From Petaurus breviceps papuanus (lineage: Eukaryota > Chordata > Mammalia > Diprotodontia > Petauridae), in NCBI GenBank assembly GCA_028583685.1, contig JAMXIF010000073.1, positions 8,697,567 to 8,761,566 of the forward strand: a stretch of DNA of 64,000 nt. The letters run 5' to 3'. Made by a program: the position numbers and the translations under genes. Positions within the stretch are counted from its first letter, which is position 1. Each line of letters begins with the position of its first letter. Positions 43,852-54,859 of the stretch are shown here, in pieces. Below the pieces are notes generated by a model. That model had not been told where the DNA came from and did not search any database. It was given only the letters and a program-made list of their open reading frames with translations.

Positions 43852-44189
43852 TGAATCAAAGAGTAGACACAATCTTGTGACTTTCTGGGCATAGTTCTAA
43901 ATTGCTCTTCAGAGTCACTCCACCAACTCATAGTTCTACTAATAGTTCTACTAACAGTTCTACTAGGTGTACCTGTTTGCTCACAGCTCCTCCAACATTT
44001 GTTATTTTCTTGTTTTGTCATCTTTCCAGTCAAGTAGGTGAAAAGACAGGACCTCAAAGTTGCTTTAGTTTTCATTTCTCTAATTATTAGTGATTTAGTG
44101 CATTTTCCATATGATTGTTAATTATTTTTGTAATTATGCTCAGAAAGTTACCAAACCATGAATACCCTTTGACCCAGGTGTACCACTTC

Positions 44190-44418
44190 TTGTTGTTGTT
44201 GAGTCATTTCAAATGTGTCTGATTCTTCATGACTTATTTGGGGTTTTCTTAACAAAGCTACTGAAGTGGTTTACTATTTCCTTTTCTAGCTCATTTTGTA
44301 GAGGAGAAAACTGAGGCAAACAGGTTTAAGTAACTTGCTGCTAGTAAGTGTCTGAGACCAGATTTGAACTTAGATCTTCCTGACTCCAGACCTAGAGCTC
44401 TATCTAGTAGTGTGCCAC
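44190..44418 (-). repeat. CORE-type SINE, antisense
   Basis: 'ttgttgttgttgagtcat', 'gaagtggtttactatttcc', 'agaaaactgaggcaaacag', 'cttcctgactccagacc'. Near full length. Confidence 0.85.
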
Positions 44419-44571
44419 TACTAGGACTATATACCAAAGAGATCAAAGAAAGAAGAAAGTGATCCATGTTTATAAAAATACTTAAAGCAGTTCTTTTTGT
44501 GGTAGCTGGAAACAGAAAGAGGAGGGAGTTATCTTCTTATTAGGGAATAGCTAAAGAAATTGGTGAGATAT

Positions 44572-44812
44572 AAGGAGGCAGGTAGATGGCTCAGTGGATA
44601 GAGTGCTAGACCTGGAATCAGAAAGACTGGTATATCAAATCTGCATGACTAGCTGTGTGACCCTGGGCAACTCACTTAACCTCTGTCTGCTTTACTTGAC
44701 TAGAGAAGGAAATGGCAAAACCACTCTAGTATCTTTGCCAAGAAAGGCTCATGGACAGTATGACCACAGGGTCACAAAGAGTTGGACACGGCTGCACAAC
44801 AGCAAAAGAAAC
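44572..44812 (+). repeat. CORE-type SINE
   Basis: 'gatggctcagtggatagagtg', 'ctagctgtgtgaccctggg', 'ccactctagtatctttgcc', 'aagagttggacacggctg'. Near full length and the opposite strand to the copy 150 bp away. Confidence 0.85.
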
Positions 44813-45079
44813 TGGTATTGGAATGTAACGGAATATTATTGTGCCATAAAATATAATGAAATGGATGATATCAGAGAAAACAGGGAAGATTTTTATGAAC
44901 TGGTGTAGAGTAAAGTGAGTAGAACTAGGACAATTGATAAAATGATAACAATATTATAGAGAGAAACAGCTTTGAAAGATTTTAGAACCCTGGTCATTTC
45001 AATGACAAAACAAGAGTCCAAAAGAATAAAGACAAAAGCACACCCATTTACTTCCTCACAGAGAAGCACTGAACTTATA

Positions 45080-45125
45080 ATGCATATATATGTGTGTATG
45101 TGTGTGTGTGTATACATATTCATAT
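45080..45125. repeat. TG/TATA microsatellite
   Basis: Compound TA/TG simple repeat. Confidence 0.8.
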
Positions 45126-45339
45126 ATGGCTAATGTGGGGATTTCTTTTGCTAGACCATACAGATATATGGGGATTTATTTTTTATTTTTATCTTTTAAA
45201 TTTGCTCAGTGAGGGAAGAGTGAGGACAGATTAATAAAATGTACTTATTACTTTAAAAATTAAAAAAAATTATAAAAGACCCTAAAAATGCTTGTTTATT
45301 GACCAAAAAAAAAAAACCGCTTATATATTTACTGTGAAG

Positions 45340-45935
45340 TTAGGGTTCTATGGGGTATTCAAGAAGAACTAGTACCTCTGGTATGATGGCTTGCTGAGCC
45401 TTTTTCAGGGCTGCTCAATATACCTTTGAAGTCTGCCTAGCACATAACTCTCACCTGTGGCTCGAAGATGCTGTAGCATACACAGTGGCCACATCTTGGT
45501 AAGCCATCTCAGCAGGCCATGTCAGCGGATGGACTAAACCAGGTTGAGGGTAACTGACAAATCTCAGACCTTTCAGTGAATTGGGGGACGTCTACCCCAA
45601 ACACATAAAGATTTCACCTGGTAGAGTGGGAATAATGGATCATTTTGTACCAGCGGCCATGAAGGCAGCTGAAGCAGGTGGTGTGCAGCACTTAGAGCTT
45701 GGTCAGACATTGAAGATGCCAAGGTCATCCACTATATCCCGGGTCATCACCAATTATCTTGACTTTTGTCTTGCCGCTGGACTTCAATGACTGTGGAAAG
45801 AGAGAGTAAGGCTGATGACTTTGTGCAGCTCTGCCTTATTTAAATCCAATTCACACACAAATCAAGACATCTTTCTGTAATGTCATTGGTGCTCTTCAAA
45901 ATGAAGGACAAATAACAATGGTATCACAATAAATA
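45340..45935 (+). repeat. Unnamed dispersed marsupial repeat
   Basis: 'gggggacgtctaccccaaac', 'cttggtcagacattgaag', 'cttgacttttgtcttgccg', 'gctgatgactttgtgcagc' and an end 'cttcaaaatgaaggacaaat'. I recall this text as a recurrent marsupial element with an '(AAC)n'-type end, possibly LINE-related, but cannot name it. The 69-codon frame is not a gene. Confidence 0.5.
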
Positions 45936-46269
45936 CAATGTAAGAACGAAAATATCAATAGAGATGCCAATAACTTATAAGAGAAAATTATCACAAATTA
46001 TTTTAATATGACCCAAGAACATTTCTATGCACAAATGTACACAATATGGATAATTTTTAAAAGTTTAGCTAAAATGTGAATGTAAGAAAGAGAATTGAAA
46101 TTTAAAGGTATCATTGTCAACTGGGGAGAATAGGTCTTCCATCCCCAGGATCCCCAACACCAACTACCAATAAATAGGCAAGCAATCTCCAAAGCTTCAG
46201 GTGTCTCAGCACGTCTCCCCCAAACCATTGACCTTGTTTCCAGCCAGAACCTATAGCCATTGTACAGAG

Positions 46270-46465
46270 GAACAACCCTTCTAGATGATGTAGTGGATAG
46301 CGTGCTAGCCTTAGAGTCAGGAAAACCTGAGTTCAAAACTTGCCTCAGACACATGGTAGTTGTGTGACTTTGAGCAAGTCGCTTGACCTCTCAGTCTTAG
46401 TTAACTTATCTGTAAAATGAAGGAGTTGGATGTGATGGTCTCTTCCAGATCTAAACCTTAGGAAC
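46270..46465 (+). repeat. MIR-type SINE
   Basis: 'gatgtagtggatagcgtgc', 'aacctgagttcaaaacttg', 'gtgactttgagcaagtcg' and 'gatggtctcttccagatc'. Confidence 0.7.
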
Positions 46466-46639
46466 TGCCTCTATAGGTGCTACTGTCCCCATCTCCCTAG
46501 CAATGACAGCTATTGAAGACCCAGAAAAGAAAGTTCAATGTCCTTGGCTCTGTCAATTAGGTCATCAGTCTTTTTTTAATTGATGCAAATGATACTAAAG
46601 AAGATGCATCATGATTTATTTTGCTGCTACACCCTAAGG

Positions 46640-46795
46640 ATCATGGACTTTTCCATCTTACTTGCAACTGAAACCTTCTATGTGTCTCCTCTTATTACAA
46701 TGTAAACTCCATGAGGACAGAGACGATCTAACTTGTCTACTTTTGTTTCCAACACATCACAGTTATTTGCCCATAATAAATGCTTTTTCATCCAT
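46640..46795 (+). repeat. L2 LINE 3' end
   Basis: 'caatgtaaactccatgagg' and 'gcccataataaatgctttt' match the L2 terminus. Confidence 0.6.
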
Positions 46796-47224
46796 CCATC
46801 TATTCATTCTTTTCAATAATGGTTCCTTACTTTTTGGAACTCCTCTTTGAGAATTATCTTTTGAGCTCTTGGCACATTCTATTAAGCATCCTTGATAATG
46901 GCACATCTTGGGCTTTTGAGGATGAATTTGATTTTTGGAAATAACCAAAAGTAATTCATAATCAGGTCTAGTTAATGAGGTGAGTAATGAAGTTAGTTGG
47001 GGAATACTATTGAGGGTCAAAAATGAGACCTAACTATAAAACCGCTGACAGTTAATGGTATAACAATGACAGGTGACTTTAATTAGCCATATATCTGTTG
47101 CTGTTCTTTCTCTGCCAAAAGCAGAGCAGATGATGCTTTTTTTTAAATTACCTTAATGATAATTTCATCCTTTGGAAGGAGGAGAAAATGACAAAGGCAG
47201 TTACTATTTCTGGTCATGACCCTT
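46796..47224. other. No gene recognised
   Basis: No named feature in this AT-rich stretch. Confidence 0.4.
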
Positions 47225-47750
47225 ATCGACAAGCTAACAAGAAGCATTTATTAAGCACTTACTATGTACCAAGCATTATGCTAAGTGCTGGGACTATAAA
47301 TAAGAAACAGAAAGAAAATCTCTGCCTAGAAAGAGCTTGCATTCTAATAGAGGGAAATTACAGATAAAAAGGGGTTGAAAATGGAGAAGATGAAGGTATC
47401 TGGGGCATGATAGAGAAAGTCCAGAGAGTCAGGGATGAAAGCTTGGCTCATTTGAGTGTCCTCCTTAAAATGGAGGGTCTAAGAGGAACCAGCCAATCTG
47501 ATGGACAGGCCAAAGTGGGAGAAGGTAATTGCATTGTGAGGACTGAACTTCCAGGGTGATAAGATCTCTCTGGAATGAAACACAAAGTCAGGAGAGTCAG
47601 GCATGCAACCTGGAGGAAGAAGGAACTGATTGCTGAAACTTCTAAGAATGTTTTCCTTTGATGGAGCAATTAGAACAAACTGGGTTGAAAGCCTACATTC
47701 TTTTCTGAACTGCACCTGCTGCTGAGAGAGTGATCATTCTTAAAATTCTT
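47225..47750 (-). repeat. L2 LINE, antisense
   Basis: 'aagcatttattaagcacttac', 'gctaagtgctgggactat', 'gcttgcattctaatagag', then the antisense 3' coding side. Confidence 0.75.
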
Positions 47751-47765
47751 AAAAGCTTATAGACT

Positions 47766-47939
47766 CTAGGGGCAGCTAGGCGGCGAAGTGAATAGAGCTC
47801 CAGCCCTGGAATCAGGAGGACCTGAGTTCAAACCCGGCCTCAGACACTTAACACTTACTAGCCATGTGACCTTGGGCAAGTCACTTAACCCCAATTGCCC
47901 TGCCTTCCCCCCTCCAAAAAGTAAAAAAAAAAAAAAAAT
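47766..47939 (+). repeat. Marsupial SINE type A
   Basis: Sense copy from 'tctaggggcagctaggcggc' to a poly-A tail, with 'cctgagttcaaacccggc' and 'cacttaaccccaattgcc'. Perfect 10-bp target-site duplication CTTATAGACT at 47756-47765 and 47940-47949. Confidence 0.95.
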
Positions 47940-48289
47940 CTTATAGACTAGCTATTTCATCTAAGTGGACTCTGGCAGCCACACATACAGGCTAGCTAGA
48001 AAATTCCTTAAGCCCTTTAGTCTTCCTTTCTTTTTTTTTTTAACTTTATTTTTTTTAATGCTTTATTAACTTCTGATTTACATCATTCGTTTCTGCCAGA
48101 TTTTGAGTTACAAATTTTCTCCCTGTTTTTCCCCCACCCACCCCCCCAAAACAGCAGTCCCACATGATATCCCCACCTCCAATCTGCTCTCTCCCATATT
48201 TTCTCCCATACCCGTTTCAACTTTTCCAGTTGATCTCTATGCCTCAGTGCCTGTATATCTTTTTTTTTTCTTAATAACATGTAAGATGG

Positions 48290-48340
48290 TATTAATAATA
48301 GTATATATATACACATATATATACATATATATATTTGAAT
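48290..48340. repeat. TA/CA microsatellite in L1 3' UTR
   Basis: Compound TATA/CATA simple repeat within the L1 derivative. Confidence 0.8.
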
Positions 48341-49065
48341 ATTTGATTTTTAAAACTTTCAATTCCAGATTCATTCCCTTTCCCCACTGCCACCCACCCC
48401 CACTGGGGAGACAAGCAGTTCAGTATAGGTTGTACATGTGCGGCTAATGCAAAACAATAACATAGTAGATGTATTGTAAAAGACTGACTAAATTTCCCTC
48501 CCTCCTATTCCACTTCCCACTTGTTCTATTCTCTACTTTGATCCTGTCCCTTTTCACAAGTGGGTGCTTCCAACTTCCCTCCCCCCCAGCCTGCCCTCCC
48601 TTCCATCATCCCCCCTCACATCCCCTTCCCCCCCTATTCTCCTGGAGGGTGAGATCCCCTATTTAGTGTGTATTTCCCTCCCTCCTCAAGCCAGATTCAA
48701 TAGGAATAAGGTTGACCCATTCCCTTTTGCCTTTCTATTCTTCCCCTCCAATGTAACCATTTTCCCTTGCCTCTTCTGTATGAGATAGTTTGCCCCACTC
48801 TGTCTCTCCCCATCTCCTCTCATTATATTCCTCTCACCTCTTAATTGCACCTTTTAAGTATCATCCCTTCCTGTTAAATTGGTCCCATGCCCTCTATCTA
48901 TGTATACCTGTAAACGTATATACACACATTCACATATGTATTCATATGCCCGCATACCCTCATATAAAGACATATATATATTTCTAATCCCTTCAACTAC
49001 TGAGAAAAGTTTCATAAGTTACAATTATTGTTTTTCCATGTAGGAATGTTAATAGTTCAACTTTG

Positions 49066-49218
49066 GCCAGGTGGCTCAGCAAGCAAGAGCACCGGCCCCA
49101 GTGCCGGGACGACCCAGATCAAATCCGGGCCCAGACACTCAGCACCACACCCAGAAACAACAACTGGCCATGCAACCCCGAGCAAGCCATTCAACCCCAA
49201 TTCCTTCAAAAAAAAATT
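49066..49218 (+). repeat. Marsupial SINE type B in the L1 derivative
   Basis: Sense copy: 'gccaggtggctcagcaagc', 'agatcaaatccgggccc', 'caaccccaattccttcaaa'. Perfect 11-bp target-site duplication GTTCAACTTTG at 49055-49065 and 49219-49229. It must be younger than the element around it. Confidence 0.92.
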
Positions 49219-49264
49219 GTTCAACTTTGATAAGTTCCTTATGATTTCTTTTCCGTTTACCTTC

Positions 49265-50338
49265 TCATGCTTCTCTTGCTTCTTGTATCTGAATGTCAAA
49301 TTTTCTATTCAACTCTGGTTTTTTCAGCAAGAATGCTTGAAAGTCCTGTATTCCACTGAATGACCATATTTTCCCTTGAAACATGATACTCAGTTTTGCT
49401 GGGTAGGTGACTTTTGGTTTTAATCCCAGCTCCCTTGACCTCCGGAATATCACATTCCAGGCCCTTTGATCCCTCAGTGTAGAAGCTGCCAGATCTTGGG
49501 TTATCCTGATTGTGTTTCCACAATATTCAAATTGTTTCTTCCTGGCTGCTTGTAATATTCTCTCCTTAATCTGGGAATTCCGGAACCTGGCTATAATATT
49601 CCTAGGAGTTTTCTTTTTGGGATCTTTTTCAGGAGGTGATCGGTGGATTCTTTCAACCTCTATTTTGCCCTCTCGTTCTAAAACATCAGGACAGTTTTCT
49701 TTGAGAACTTCCTGGAGGATGCTTTCCAGGCTCTTACTTTGGTCATGGCTCTCAGGCAGTCCAATAATTTTTAAATTATCTCTCCTGGATCTATTTTCCA
49801 GGTCAGTGTTTTTTCCCATGAGATATTTCACATTGCCTTCTATTCTTTCATTTGTTTGGATCTGTTTAACAGTATCTTGATTTCTCATAAAGTCATTAGC
49901 TTCCATTTGCTCCAATCTAATTCTGAAGCAATGATTCTCCTCAGTGAGCTTTTGAGATTCTTTTTCCATCTGGCAAATTCGACTTTTTAAGGCATTCTTC
50001 TCCTCATTGCCTTTTTGAGCCTCCTTTGCCATTTGAGTCAGTCTTTTTTTTAAGGTATTATTTTCTTCAGTCAGGCTGTTGACTCTCATTTCATAATTTT
50101 CTTGCATTGTTCTCATTTCTCTTCCCAATTTTTCCTCCACTTCTCTTATCTGCTTCTTAAGGTCCTCTATGGCCTGTAACCAGCTTGTATTTTCCTTTGA
50201 AGCTTTTGGTGCAGGAGTTCTGACTTCACTGTTTTCCTCCTGTTCCATGCCTTGCTCCTTCTTATCCCCAAAATAGGAGTGTAATGTTGGAATCTTCTGT
50301 CTGCTTTGCTTCCTCTGCCTGCTCATTTTGCCACTCAA
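49265..50338 (-). CDS. L1 ORF1 protein, intact frame
   Basis: A 357-residue open frame for the L1 RNA-binding chaperone, which trimerises and coats L1 RNA. Visible parts are a basic N-terminus (MSGKMSRQRKQSRQ), a long heptad-like coiled coil rich in Glu/Lys/Gln (about 55-185), an RRM domain (about 195-270, with DNLKIIGLPES and TPRNIIARFRNSQIKERIL), and the C-terminal domain (about 270-350) with TYPAKLS, the conserved L1 ORF1p signature. The length is close to that of other mammalian ORF1p. No ORF2 follows. It is intact in frame, so the insertion is probably young, but nothing here shows that it is expressed. It is a transposon gene. Confidence 0.9.
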   Translation of the reverse strand: MSGKMSRQRKQSRQKIPTLHSYFGDKKEQGMEQEENSEVRTPAPKASKENTSWLQAIEDLKKQIREVEEKLGREMRTMQENYEMRVNSLTEENNTLKKRLTQMAKEAQKGNEEKNALKSRICQMEKESQKLTEENHCFRIRLEQMEANDFMRNQDTVKQIQTNERIEGNVKYLMGKNTDLENRSRRDNLKIIGLPESHDQSKSLESILQEVLKENCPDVLEREGKIEVERIHRSPPEKDPKKKTPRNIIARFRNSQIKERILQAARKKQFEYCGNTIRITQDLAASTLRDQRAWNVIFRRSRELGLKPKVTYPAKLSIMFQGKIWSFSGIQDFQAFLLKKPELNRKFDIQIQEAREA

Positions 50339-51026
50339 TTATTTGACTTTTGGGCTTTTTGCCACAGTAGGACTCTGCCACCAGACAGGGGAGTTTTCGT
50401 CCCAAACGCTGGGGTTTTCTCAGCTGCCAGAGGTATTAGATGGGTGCCCTCTCTGAGGCCTCCACACGCTCTGGCAAGCTGGACACACACCCCAGGACCT
50501 CCACCCTAGACTGAAATCCAGATCCAAGCAGGTTAAAGCAAGAGCGATGACCCCTCCGACTGGTGCTTGGTCCCCCTACACTCTGCAGGCCAGGAGCTGA
50601 AGCCGCCACGTTCTCACCCCGGGGGTAAAAGCCACGCACTCCCACTTCCTGGGTCCCAAAGTCCAGACTGCACTGGCCTCTCACCTTGTCCTTCGCATCT
50701 ACATGTTGATAAATCTGGAAACGGCCACAGCTGCTGCTGATCTGGAGTCCCTCTGGCAGGCGGCTGGTCAGGCCAGCCCTGGGGCTAAAGCCTTGGCGTG
50801 GTGCTGGGCTCGGCTCCCAGAGCGTTGCGCTGGCCGATTCCTGCCCGCCTGCCGGGCTGTTCTCAGCAGGAGGTTAGCTTCTCTGTGTCATTTTGTGGGT
50901 TTTGCAGCTCCAAAGTTTGTTTAGAGTCCCCTTTTTACATGGATTGGGGAGGGTGGAAGCCGGAGCCGCGGGAGGGTCGTGCTTCTACTCCGCTATCTTG
51001 GCTCCGCCCCCTAGTCTTCCTTTCTT

Positions 51027-51489
51027 AACTGCCTCTGCTATTTGTTTCTTATCTCTCTTGGGGTTACACAATTCCTTTCAATTCCTTTCCACTCCCAACA
51101 TACCCAGTGGTCTGTGCAAATCTCTGGGGTCAAGTTAAAAAAAATAGAGTTCTGTGACTTCTGTTTTGCGACCTGAGATTGAAACTACTTGGTGCCTTAG
51201 TAGATCAACTTCAGATGTTACTGTGGATGAAAAATTGTTACCTCCCCCCAGCCCATCCAGGACTGAGTCTCTCTGAGTTTAGCTATGCTGGTCATCAGAT
51301 GATAAAGAGTCATCTTTGAAACCCATACTTGAAGCCTCTACAGTCTGGAAATATCTACCAGGCTTTTTGTTCCATTGGGATAGCTTTTGGTAACCAAGGT
51401 AATGTTTATCCTGCAATGATACATTATAGTTGTACTTTAATAGCAGATATTTTTTAAATAGAGTCTAAAATTAACTTATCTCAATCTTT
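51027..51489. other. No gene recognised
   Basis: No named feature. Confidence 0.4.
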
Positions 51490-51830
51490 GCTACAGAGTT
51501 GATGCATTTGATTTTGTAGCCAAGTAAAACTCCCAGATCTTTTTTGGTTAAAATCTCTCATTTAAGTTTATATCATCTTACATATATGCACAGGTAGTTG
51601 CTTTGGGGCAGGAGGAGTCCAAATGAAGGACTTTAAACTTATCTTTGTTGTTTCCTTTTATTTTAGCCTATCATTCATCCTCACTTGTATGTTAATTCTG
51701 TCATCCAGTTTTTCAGTTATCCTTACCTGATTTATTCACAACATTTGTATAGTTGATAAGCATACTTTCTATATTTTGACATGTCATTAATACAGAGGCC
51801 TGAAGTAAACCACTAGAGATGTCCTTTCCG
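51490..51830 (-). repeat. CR1/L3-like LINE fragment, antisense
   Basis: 'ttgtagccaagtaaaactccc', 'catcttacatatatgcacag' and 'ctgtcatccagtttttcag' follow the same antisense order as the copy at 3.2 kb. Confidence 0.6.
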
Positions 51831-52049
51831 TCCTGATATTAAAATAATATGTTAAAAAGCACTTTACAGTTTATAATGTATTTTCTCCCAGAAACCCTGC
51901 AAGGTAGGTAATCCAATCTACTAGCACTCCTTGGACATGTTTTTCATGAAATGGGAAAGGTCAATATGTATTTAAACAGAACTTGATAACTGTTGTGTTT
52001 AGTGACAGGGTCACTCAGCTTATACCTAGATATTTCTTTTACTTTATTC

Positions 52050-52205
52050 ATTGCCTGAGGAGGTGTTATGGTATAGTGAATAGAAGACTAACCTTGGAGT
52101 TAGGAAGACCTTTGTTCAAGTCCTGCTTTTGACAAACTAACTGTTTGATCATGGGTAAATCATTTATTCTTTTGGTGCCCCCAGGCAATCTAAATTATAA
52201 AATCT
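52050..52205 (+). repeat. MIR-type SINE
   Basis: 'ggtatagtgaatagaagac', 'cttggagttaggaagacc' and 'gatcatgggtaaatcat'. Decayed. Confidence 0.6.
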
Positions 52206-52650
52206 AAAAAAAAAATTATCTATAATTATAAAATTAATATTAATATTTATCCCTTGTTGAAATCACAGGTCCAAATCCCCACCTCCCCAAACCTTTGTTT
52301 TTTATTTCCTATTTTTAATAAGTAGAAATTGAAGCTTTATTGACATGTATACTATTCTTTAAATGAAGAGTTTGAATTTTATTTTTTAAAAAAGAGTGAG
52401 CCAGTCATATGCTATTATACAAATCCAAGGAAAACCTAATCAATAGCATTTGCAGTTAAAAATGAACCCTACTATTCCTATGGTAGAAGCTACTTGAAAT
52501 TCAAGAATAGTACTTAGGAAAAGATATCCAGTGTCTGCAAAGTTTGGACTAAAAAATCTAATAAGTTATGAAGATAGTCACATATCATTTTATCCATAAT
52601 AGGATCTAGCTTCATGAACCCTATGAAATGTGTTACTGGGAGCCTCCAGA
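52206..52650. other. No gene recognised
   Basis: No named feature. Confidence 0.4.
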
Positions 52651-52663
52651 CTAATCAGAATTT

Positions 52664-52815
52664 TTTTTTAAAACAATTGGGGCTAAGTAACTTGCACAAG
52701 GTTACACAGCCAGGCGTTTCTGGGTGGGTGCTAAGTGTCTGAGCCCGGATTCGAACCCCAGGTCATTCTGACACTGGGGCCAGTGCTCTTACTCGATGTG
52801 CTACCTGGCCGCCCC
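52664..52815 (-). repeat. Marsupial SINE type B
   Basis: Antisense copy: 'gctaagtaacttgcacaag', 'gagcccggattcgaacccc', 'gtgctacctggccgccc'. Perfect 13-bp target-site duplication CTAATCAGAATTT at 52651-52663 and 52816-52828. Confidence 0.93.
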
Positions 52816-53149
52816 CTAATCAGAATTTCTTGCATACACTAGTCTCACTGGGTATTAGGGAGGGGGTAATCAGGAATGTAATATGGAAAAGTCAGCTAGA
52901 TATGAAAAATTATCTGTAGATGATTTACAAGATGAAGTGTACATATAAATAAGCTGGGTGTAGAAATGTGTCAGGTTGCATTTTTGTGGGAGGATGACCC
53001 TATGTCTTTCACAGAGGTAAGGCAAGCCCTTGTCGACGATCACATTGACATAATAAAGTGTTTCTCTGATAGAATAATAATGTTGCTATCTAGTGACAAT
53101 GATTGATATTCCTGTGTAGGGAAGTTAATTAGGTCTTCTGTTCCATCAT

Positions 53150-53395
53150 AGAGAATCTAAAGCAGGAAGGGACCTTGGAAATCATTTATTTCAAATTTCA
53201 TTTATTTTAATATTTCATCTATTTCAACTGAAGCCCTGAGAAGGGAAGTGACTTTGAAAGTATGAATAAAATAAATATTTTTTTTTAAAAAAGAAGGAAT
53301 GACTTTAAAAAGGTCACTAGTAGTTGTAAATAGCAAAGCCAAGATTTGAATCTAGACAGTCTGACTCAAGAATCCATTATTACTTTTTTCCTTTT
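53150..53395 (-). repeat. MIR-like SINE, antisense, interrupted
   Basis: 'agcaggaagggaccttgga', 'gaagccctgagaaggga', 'gccaagatttgaatctag'. An A/T-rich run near 53,270-53,300 interrupts it. Confidence 0.5.
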
Positions 53396-53399
53396 TTAG

Positions 53400-54400
53400 T
53401 TTATTATTTATTGTTAGCATTAAAATATTTTAGTTACATATTCTCATTCTCCTTACAGCCTCTCCCCCATCCTTTTTTGGTTTTGTTTTGTTTTTTCCAA
53501 TTACATATAAAGACAATTTTCGACAACCATTTTTAATAAGAGTTTGAATTCCAAATCTTTCTCCTTCTCTCCTTACCCTCTCCTCTCCCCAAGACATCAA
53601 GCAATCTGGTATAGGTTATATATGTGCAATCATGTAAAACATATTTCCACATTAGTCATGTTATAGAAGAAGAAACAGAACAAATGGGAAAAAAAAAACA
53701 TGAAAAAACAAAGAAAGTTAAAACAGTATACTTTGATCTACAGTCAGACTCCATCAGTTCTTTCTCTGGATATGGAGAGCATTTTTTCATGATGAATCTT
53801 TTGGAATTGTCTTTGGTTAATTGCATTGCTGAGAAGAGCTAACTCAATCATAGTTGGTTGTTGCATAATATTACTATTGCTGTGTATAATGTTCTTTTGG
53901 TTCTACTCACTTCACTCAGCATTAGTTTATGTAATTCCTTCCAGGTTTTTCTGAAATCCATCTGCTCCTCATTTCTTAGAGCACAATAGTATTCCATTAC
54001 ATTCATATACCCCAACTTGTAGGTCCTTTTAACTTTTAATGATCTCTTTGGGATACAGACCTAGCAATGGTATTGCTGGATCAAAGGGTATGTACAGTTT
54101 GATTGCCATTTGTACATAATTCCAAATTGCTCTCTAGAATGGTTGGATCAATTAACAACTCTGCCAAGTGAGTGCATTAGTGTACCAATTTTCCCATATC
54201 TTCTCCAATATTTATTATTTTCCCTTTCTGTCATAATAGCCAATCTGCTAGGTATGAGGTGGCACTTCAGAGTTGTTTTAATTTGCATTTCTCTAATCAA
54301 TAATGATTTAGAGCATTTGTCCATATGATTATAGAAAGCCTGGTTCTTCGTCTGAAAACTGCCTGTTCACATTCTTTGACCATTTATTAATTGGGAAGAT
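53400..54400 (-). mobile_element. 5'-truncated L1, antisense
   Basis: It reads from the 3' UTR ('tctggtataggttatatatg') into the ORF2 C-terminus in reverse ('cttagagcacaatagtattcc', 'gatctctttgggatacagac', 'aatttgcatttctctaatc'). Frames are broken by decay. No clear flanking duplication was found. Confidence 0.75.
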
Positions 54401-54859
54401 TCCAATGTTCTTTCAATCACTGAAGCTACCCTAATTTATAGTATGTGTCTAGAGCTCTTCACATGGAAAAAGAGAGCCAAAAGAAAAGGTGAAAAAGGTC
54501 AAATGCCAAAGTAGGACTGTAGAAGGAACTTTAGGGCAGGGTTCCACATACAGGAAATGGGAATTTCCAAGGTGATTTAAACTCATTTTGAACAAGGATA
54601 GTAAATCAGACAAAGAACATTCACTTTAAGTATAAAATATTTAATCAGAGTTAGAACAATTTGTAAAGTAGTGGGAAATAGATCTTTAGTATACACAATC
54701 TGAGGTTTAGGGCCCCATTCCCAAGCTAATTGGTAGGGAAAACCCTCATCTCTGAGACTTACATTATTGTGTGGGGAGGACACTGTGAATATCTCTTGAG
54801 TGGCGTAACTAAAGGTTGAGAAGATCCACTTATACAAAATTTGAATCTCTACTTTTAGT
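54401..54859. other. No gene recognised
   Basis: No named feature. The frame 54583-54837 shows no domain. Confidence 0.4.

Larger units (their letters stand above)
43852..45250 (+). mobile_element. 5'-inverted (twin-primed) L1 insertion
   Basis: 43,852-44,135 is antisense L1 ORF2 ('ttctaaattgctcttcagag', 'ctcctccaacatttgttat'). From 44,137 the strand flips and sense ORF2 follows ('ataccctttgacccagg', then 'ccaaagagatcaaag', 'ttctttttgtggtagctgg', 'gtaacggaatattattgtg') to an A-rich end. The two arms overlap by about 40 bp around the sequence meaning 'tatgcccaaagggc...accctttga'. Two SINEs interrupt the sense arm. No complete frame survives. Confidence 0.65.
48033..51011 (-). mobile_element. 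ORF1-only L1 derivative (half-L1 type)
   Basis: A 2,979-bp insertion bounded by the perfect 15-bp duplication TAGTCTTCCTTTCTT at 48018-48032 and 51012-51026, with poly-T (poly-A of the element) at the left. On the minus strand it begins 'ggggcggagccaagatagcgg', the standard L1 5' start, then has about 670 bp of 5' UTR, an intact ORF1, inter-ORF text (to about 48,491) and L1 3' UTR ('actcaaaatctggcagaaac', 'gaagttaataaagcatt'). ORF2 is absent altogether. This is the layout of half-L1 (HAL1) elements, which need enzymes from another L1. A SINE B is inserted at 49,066-49,218. Confidence 0.85.

Noticed and set aside
45581-45790. 69-codon frame MGDVYPKHIK...
   Set aside because: Lies within a dispersed repeat and has no domain or splice context.
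49028-49363. 111-codon plus-strand frame
   Set aside because: Crosses a SINE B and antisense L1; a chance frame.
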